From Eudoraea sp. (lineage in GTDB: Bacteria > Bacteroidota > Bacteroidia > Flavobacteriales > Flavobacteriaceae), in NCBI GenBank assembly GCA_013041785.1, contig JABDRK010000063.1, forward strand, positions 1-10,528: a stretch of DNA of 10,528 nucleotides, given 5' to 3'. Below, piece by piece: positions 7,533 to 10,528 of the stretch. A program made the translations under genes and the position numbers. Position 1 is the first letter of the stretch; every line of letters starts with the position of its first letter. Below the pieces are notes generated by a model. The model made no database searches and was not told where the DNA came from. It saw only the letters and a program-made list of their open reading frames with translations.

Positions 7533-9887
7533 ATGAAAAAAATTGCATTTGTCTTCGTGCTGTTGCTTCAAACAGCTGTGTTTGGTCAGAACCAGAATTA
7601 TGAAAAAATTGCAGAAGCCTTCGAAGTTTACAGTGAACTTCCCCGTGAAATTGTTTTTGTGCACCTCAATAAATCCACCTATATCAAAGGGGAACAAATA
7701 GGCTTCAAAGCCTATGTTTTTGACAAGGACAATAAGAAGCCTTCTATAGAAACGAAAAATCTCTATTGCACCCTCGTAGACGACAATGGGGAAATAATCA
7801 AGAAACAGTTGATCATGGTAAACCAGGGTGTTGGATCCGGGATCATGGAGTTAGACAGCCTCATAACTGCTAACACCTATCGATTTAGGGCCTATACCAA
7901 CTGGATGCGGAATTTTTCAGAACCCAATTATTTTGAGCAGGAAATCCGCGTTTTGGATCCGGAAAAGGGTGAGCCAAATCCGCCAACCAATACCCCGGAT
8001 ACTGTAGATGCGCAGTTTCTCCCGGAAGGGGGTCATGCTGTTGCCGGACTTGAGGCAGTTTATGGGGCCATTATTAAGGACCAAAATGGGTTAGGTATTC
8101 CTTTCCTGCAGGCTACGGTGGTGAATGAACAAGATAAATTTGTTACCAACTTCAAGGTAAATGCCATGGGTATCGGGCGCTTTGCCATTCAGACCAGTCC
8201 CGGCACACGTTACTTTGTGAAATTCAGCCATAAGGAGAAAGCGTACAGGCTCCCTTTGGAAACTATGGAAGCCGAGGGCATTGTGATCAAATTACAGGAC
8301 CTCAGAAATAAACTTGGCCTTATCTTCAATGCCAAATTTAAGGACAACCGCCACCTGGATGTTCCCTACCTGCTGACCTTTCACGATGGAAACAGTTTGA
8401 AGTCGCTTGAACTCTCATTTAACGGAAACAATGAATCCATTGTGATTTTACCCAAGGAGGATCTCTATCAAGGGATGAATACCTTTACCCTTTTTAATCC
8501 GGAGGGAAAACCCATCCTGGAGCGGCTGTATTTTAACAGGGGGGGTGTTACAATTCATTCTGATTTAGAACATCTGCTTTCCAGAGATGCGGATTCTCTT
8601 CTAGTAACCCTGGACCTTCCCGATGTATCTGCCGAAAAATGGAATAGTTTAAGTGTTTCCGTACTCCCCGGCAATACGATCTCCTATGGCTCCCAGGAAA
8701 ACCTCCCTTCATATCATTTGTTAAAGCCTTATGTAAAAGGCCTTGTAGAGAATGCAGCGTATTATTTTCGCGGCAATTCACCTAAAAAAGCATTTGAATT
8801 AGACAACCTGCTGATAACACAGGGTTGGAGCAGCTATGACTGGAATGCTATTTTTACCAAACCGCCCAAATACCTGTTCGATTTCGAAAAGGGCTTATCG
8901 TTTAAAGTTACCCTTAATACTAAGGAAGAAAGCCAGTTTTACATTTTTCCAACCCAGTACTATCCACTCCAACTCCTGGAACTGGATGCGGAAAAATTTG
9001 AATTTTCTTCAGACCTGTTTTTTCCCCTGGAAAATGAGACCCTTAGGATTTCTGAAATGGGTAAAGATGGAAAGTTGTCTCCTCCAAAAATATTTGTTCA
9101 ATTCAAACCCTCAGCAGTGCCTGAGCTGAAATCCAATACGGTTGCTGTATTTCCTAACAAGCCGGCAGGACAGGATTCGGACTTGAATTCATCTATGATC
9201 TCTTTTCAAAATCTGGAAAAGATGCAGCAACTGGACGAGGTGCTATTAATCCAGGACAGGACCAACACGCGCCTGGAGCGCCTTAGGAACAGTTCACAGG
9301 GTAAGGTGGACCTGTTTACAGAAAGCGACCCTAGAAGAAGTCAGTTCCTGGGCAATTATTTAAATTCACGGGGCTACGTCGTAAACGAATCAGCGGGCAT
9401 TTTTTCTATTGTAGCCAGAAACCCTAATTCTCCCAATAATGCCAGGCCCAATATATATCTGGATGGCGTGCTATTGGTAGATTTCAGCATTCTGTACCGA
9501 TACCAGATGGACATTGTTGATTATATAGAAATCAATCCTTCCGGAGTAGGTGGCGGATTGATGGGCGGAGGTGGCATTATTAAAATTGTTACGAATCCTT
9601 TTCTGCGACAAGAACGGGAATTGGGTGAATTTTATAAAAATTACGACATCCCATTGTCCTTTAGCGCCAAGAAACGTTTCTACAACCCGGCTTACAGTTC
9701 CTATTCAAATGCTTTCTTCTTTAAATATGGTACAATCGACTGGCAATCGGATATTTCACTAACAAAAGAAGGTGAAATAACCTTTAAGATTAAGGATTAC
9801 GGTGTCTCTGATATCAAATTATACCTTGAAGGAGTGGTCAATGAGTCTGAATACGTCTCTGATATAATAGAACTTAGGCTGGATTAA
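7533..9887 (+). CDS. Exported macroglobulin-like / TonB-plug-like envelope protein
   Basis: This 784-residue protein has a Sec signal peptide (MKKIAFVFVLLLQTAVFG) with likely cleavage before Q19; a Gln after the cleavage site is common in Bacteroidota. Residues 39-141 resemble the MG2/macroglobulin-type beta domain of a large Bacteroidota family (VFVHLNKSTYIKGEQIGFKAY, ending in FRAYTNWMRNF). A second beta domain follows at about 158-260 (FLPEGGHAV, then GIGRFAI). Residues 640-689 resemble a TonB-dependent receptor plug (NIYLDGV, a Gly-rich turn with GGGLMGGGG, then IIKIVTNP). The last 90 residues look like the family's closing beta domain. No 22-strand barrel follows, so it is not itself a receptor. 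Periplasmic or outer-membrane location is inferred and the ligand is unknown. It begins 58 bp after metG without an obvious terminator between them, and precedes the deacetylase gene by 3 bp. Confidence 0.88.
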   Translation: MKKIAFVFVLLLQTAVFGQNQNYEKIAEAFEVYSELPREIVFVHLNKSTYIKGEQIGFKAYVFDKDNKKPSIETKNLYCTLVDDNGEIIKKQLIMVNQGVGSGIMELDSLITANTYRFRAYTNWMRNFSEPNYFEQEIRVLDPEKGEPNPPTNTPDTVDAQFLPEGGHAVAGLEAVYGAIIKDQNGLGIPFLQATVVNEQDKFVTNFKVNAMGIGRFAIQTSPGTRYFVKFSHKEKAYRLPLETMEAEGIVIKLQDLRNKLGLIFNAKFKDNRHLDVPYLLTFHDGNSLKSLELSFNGNNESIVILPKEDLYQGMNTFTLFNPEGKPILERLYFNRGGVTIHSDLEHLLSRDADSLLVTLDLPDVSAEKWNSLSVSVLPGNTISYGSQENLPSYHLLKPYVKGLVENAAYYFRGNSPKKAFELDNLLITQGWSSYDWNAIFTKPPKYLFDFEKGLSFKVTLNTKEESQFYIFPTQYYPLQLLELDAEKFEFSSDLFFPLENETLRISEMGKDGKLSPPKIFVQFKPSAVPELKSNTVAVFPNKPAGQDSDLNSSMISFQNLEKMQQLDEVLLIQDRTNTRLERLRNSSQGKVDLFTESDPRRSQFLGNYLNSRGYVVNESAGIFSIVARNPNSPNNARPNIYLDGVLLVDFSILYRYQMDIVDYIEINPSGVGGGLMGGGGIIKIVTNPFLRQERELGEFYKNYDIPLSFSAKKRFYNPAYSSYSNAFFFKYGTIDWQSDISLTKEGEITFKIKDYGVSDIKLYLEGVVNESEYVSDIIELRLD

Positions 9888-9890
9888 ACC

Positions 9891-10528
9891 ATGCTCAGGA
9901 TTGCCTACCACCCGATTTACAAACATCCACTGCCAGAGGGTCATCGCTTTCCCATGCTGAAATATGAATTGCTGCCTGAGCAATTGCTTCATGAAGGCAC
10001 CTGTCTTCCTGAAAATTTTTTTGAGCCAGAGATTCCCAATGACAAGTACATTCTAGCTGTCCATGATCCTGAGTATTACTATGATCTGCTCAATATGAAA
10101 ATTCCTCCCCGGGAGGCCCGAAAAATTGGTTTCCCCCTTAATGAAATGTTGGTTGAGCGGGAGCGTATCATTGCAGACGGAACCCTGAAGTGCTGTAATT
10201 ACGCACTGGAACATGGTATTGCCATGAACATAGCCGGGGGAACCCACCATGCTTACAGCAACCGTGGGGAGGCCTTTTGCATGCTAAACGACCAGGCTAT
10301 AGGAGCCAGGTATTTGCTGGACCAGGGACTGGCCAGAAAGATCCTGATCCTCGATCTGGATGTACACCAGGGTAACGGCACCGCAGAGATATTTCAGGAC
10401 GAACCGGCGGTTTTTACCTGTTCGGTACACGGAGCAAAAAACTATCCTTTCAGGAAAGAGATTTCCGATTTGGACGTAGCCCTGGATCCCGGGATAAAAG
10501 ATGAAGCCTACTTGAGATTGATCAGAGA
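9891..10528 (+). CDS. Histone deacetylase superfamily protein, N-terminal part (3' end outside window)
   Basis: The frame is open from the ATG at 9891 to the end of the window, giving 212 complete codons. It belongs to the arginase/deacetylase fold of zinc-dependent amidohydrolases, which in bacteria remove acetyl groups from proteins or small molecules such as acetylpolyamines. The characteristic opening motif is PEGHRFPMLKYELL (residues 15-28). AGGTHHAY at 115-122 carries the paired histidines H119 and H120 expected to act as general base and acid. LDLDVHQGNGT at 154-164 supplies metal ligands D157 and H159. The third ligand and the transition-state tyrosine would lie beyond the right edge. 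There is no signal peptide, so it should be cytoplasmic, unlike its exported upstream neighbour. Only 3 bp separate it from that gene's stop codon, which implies a shared transcript and perhaps translational coupling. The substrate cannot be predicted from this portion. Confidence 0.93.
   Translation, partial: MLRIAYHPIYKHPLPEGHRFPMLKYELLPEQLLHEGTCLPENFFEPEIPNDKYILAVHDPEYYYDLLNMKIPPREARKIGFPLNEMLVERERIIADGTLKCCNYALEHGIAMNIAGGTHHAYSNRGEAFCMLNDQAIGARYLLDQGLARKILILDLDVHQGNGTAEIFQDEPAVFTCSVHGAKNYPFRKEISDLDVALDPGIKDEAYLRLIR

Noticed and set aside
1..10528. Search for a defence island, mobile element, prophage, CRISPR array or biosynthetic cluster.
   Set aside because: No transposase, integrase, terminal repeats, spaced direct repeats, phage structural genes or clustered biosynthetic enzymes were seen; gene content is housekeeping plus common Bacteroidota families.

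Overview
The window is a stretch of ordinary chromosome from a member of the Bacteroidota, most likely Flavobacteriia/Flavobacteriaceae. The lineage is inferred from several observations. There is a type IX secretion (T9SS) C-terminal sorting domain, a promoter with the Bacteroidota TTTG-N20-TAnnTTTG layout, and A/T-rich translation starts without clear Shine-Dalgarno sequences. MetG has a KLSTS loop and a fused tRNA-binding tail, and there is a plug/macroglobulin-like envelope protein of a type common in this phylum. No genus can be named from sequence reading alone. I see no phage, IS element, CRISPR array, tRNA or rRNA, and no gene-free stretch longer than about 190 bp.

Layout, left to right: (1) the 3' fifth of mfd (transcription-repair coupling factor) on +, entering from the left edge. 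(2) Convergent with it, two minus-strand genes: yraN (UPF0102 nuclease-like protein) and, downstream of it, a 219-aa protein with ACT-like C-terminal repeats, which has its own well-formed promoter. (3) A 190-bp divergent intergenic region with an inverted repeat. (4) A two-gene + operon: a DUF1800 protein without a signal peptide, then a DUF1501 protein with a twin-arginine signal and a T9SS-type C-terminal domain, closed by a strong intrinsic terminator. (5) metG (methionyl-tRNA synthetase), apparently starting with TTG, behind a promoter-like element. (6) A 784-aa exported plug/macroglobulin-like protein, and 3 bp later the start of a histone-deacetylase-superfamily gene cut by the right edge.

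How the genes work together: mfd, metG and yraN are housekeeping genes. The DUF1800/DUF1501 pair is a recurrent but functionally uncharacterised couple; here the second protein appears to be exported by Tat and may then be passed to T9SS, while its partner has no export signal of its own. The envelope protein and the deacetylase look transcriptionally linked, but no common pathway can be read from the sequence. I did not find a convincing undescribed system. The most interesting lead is the Tat plus T9SS arrangement with a signal-less partner.
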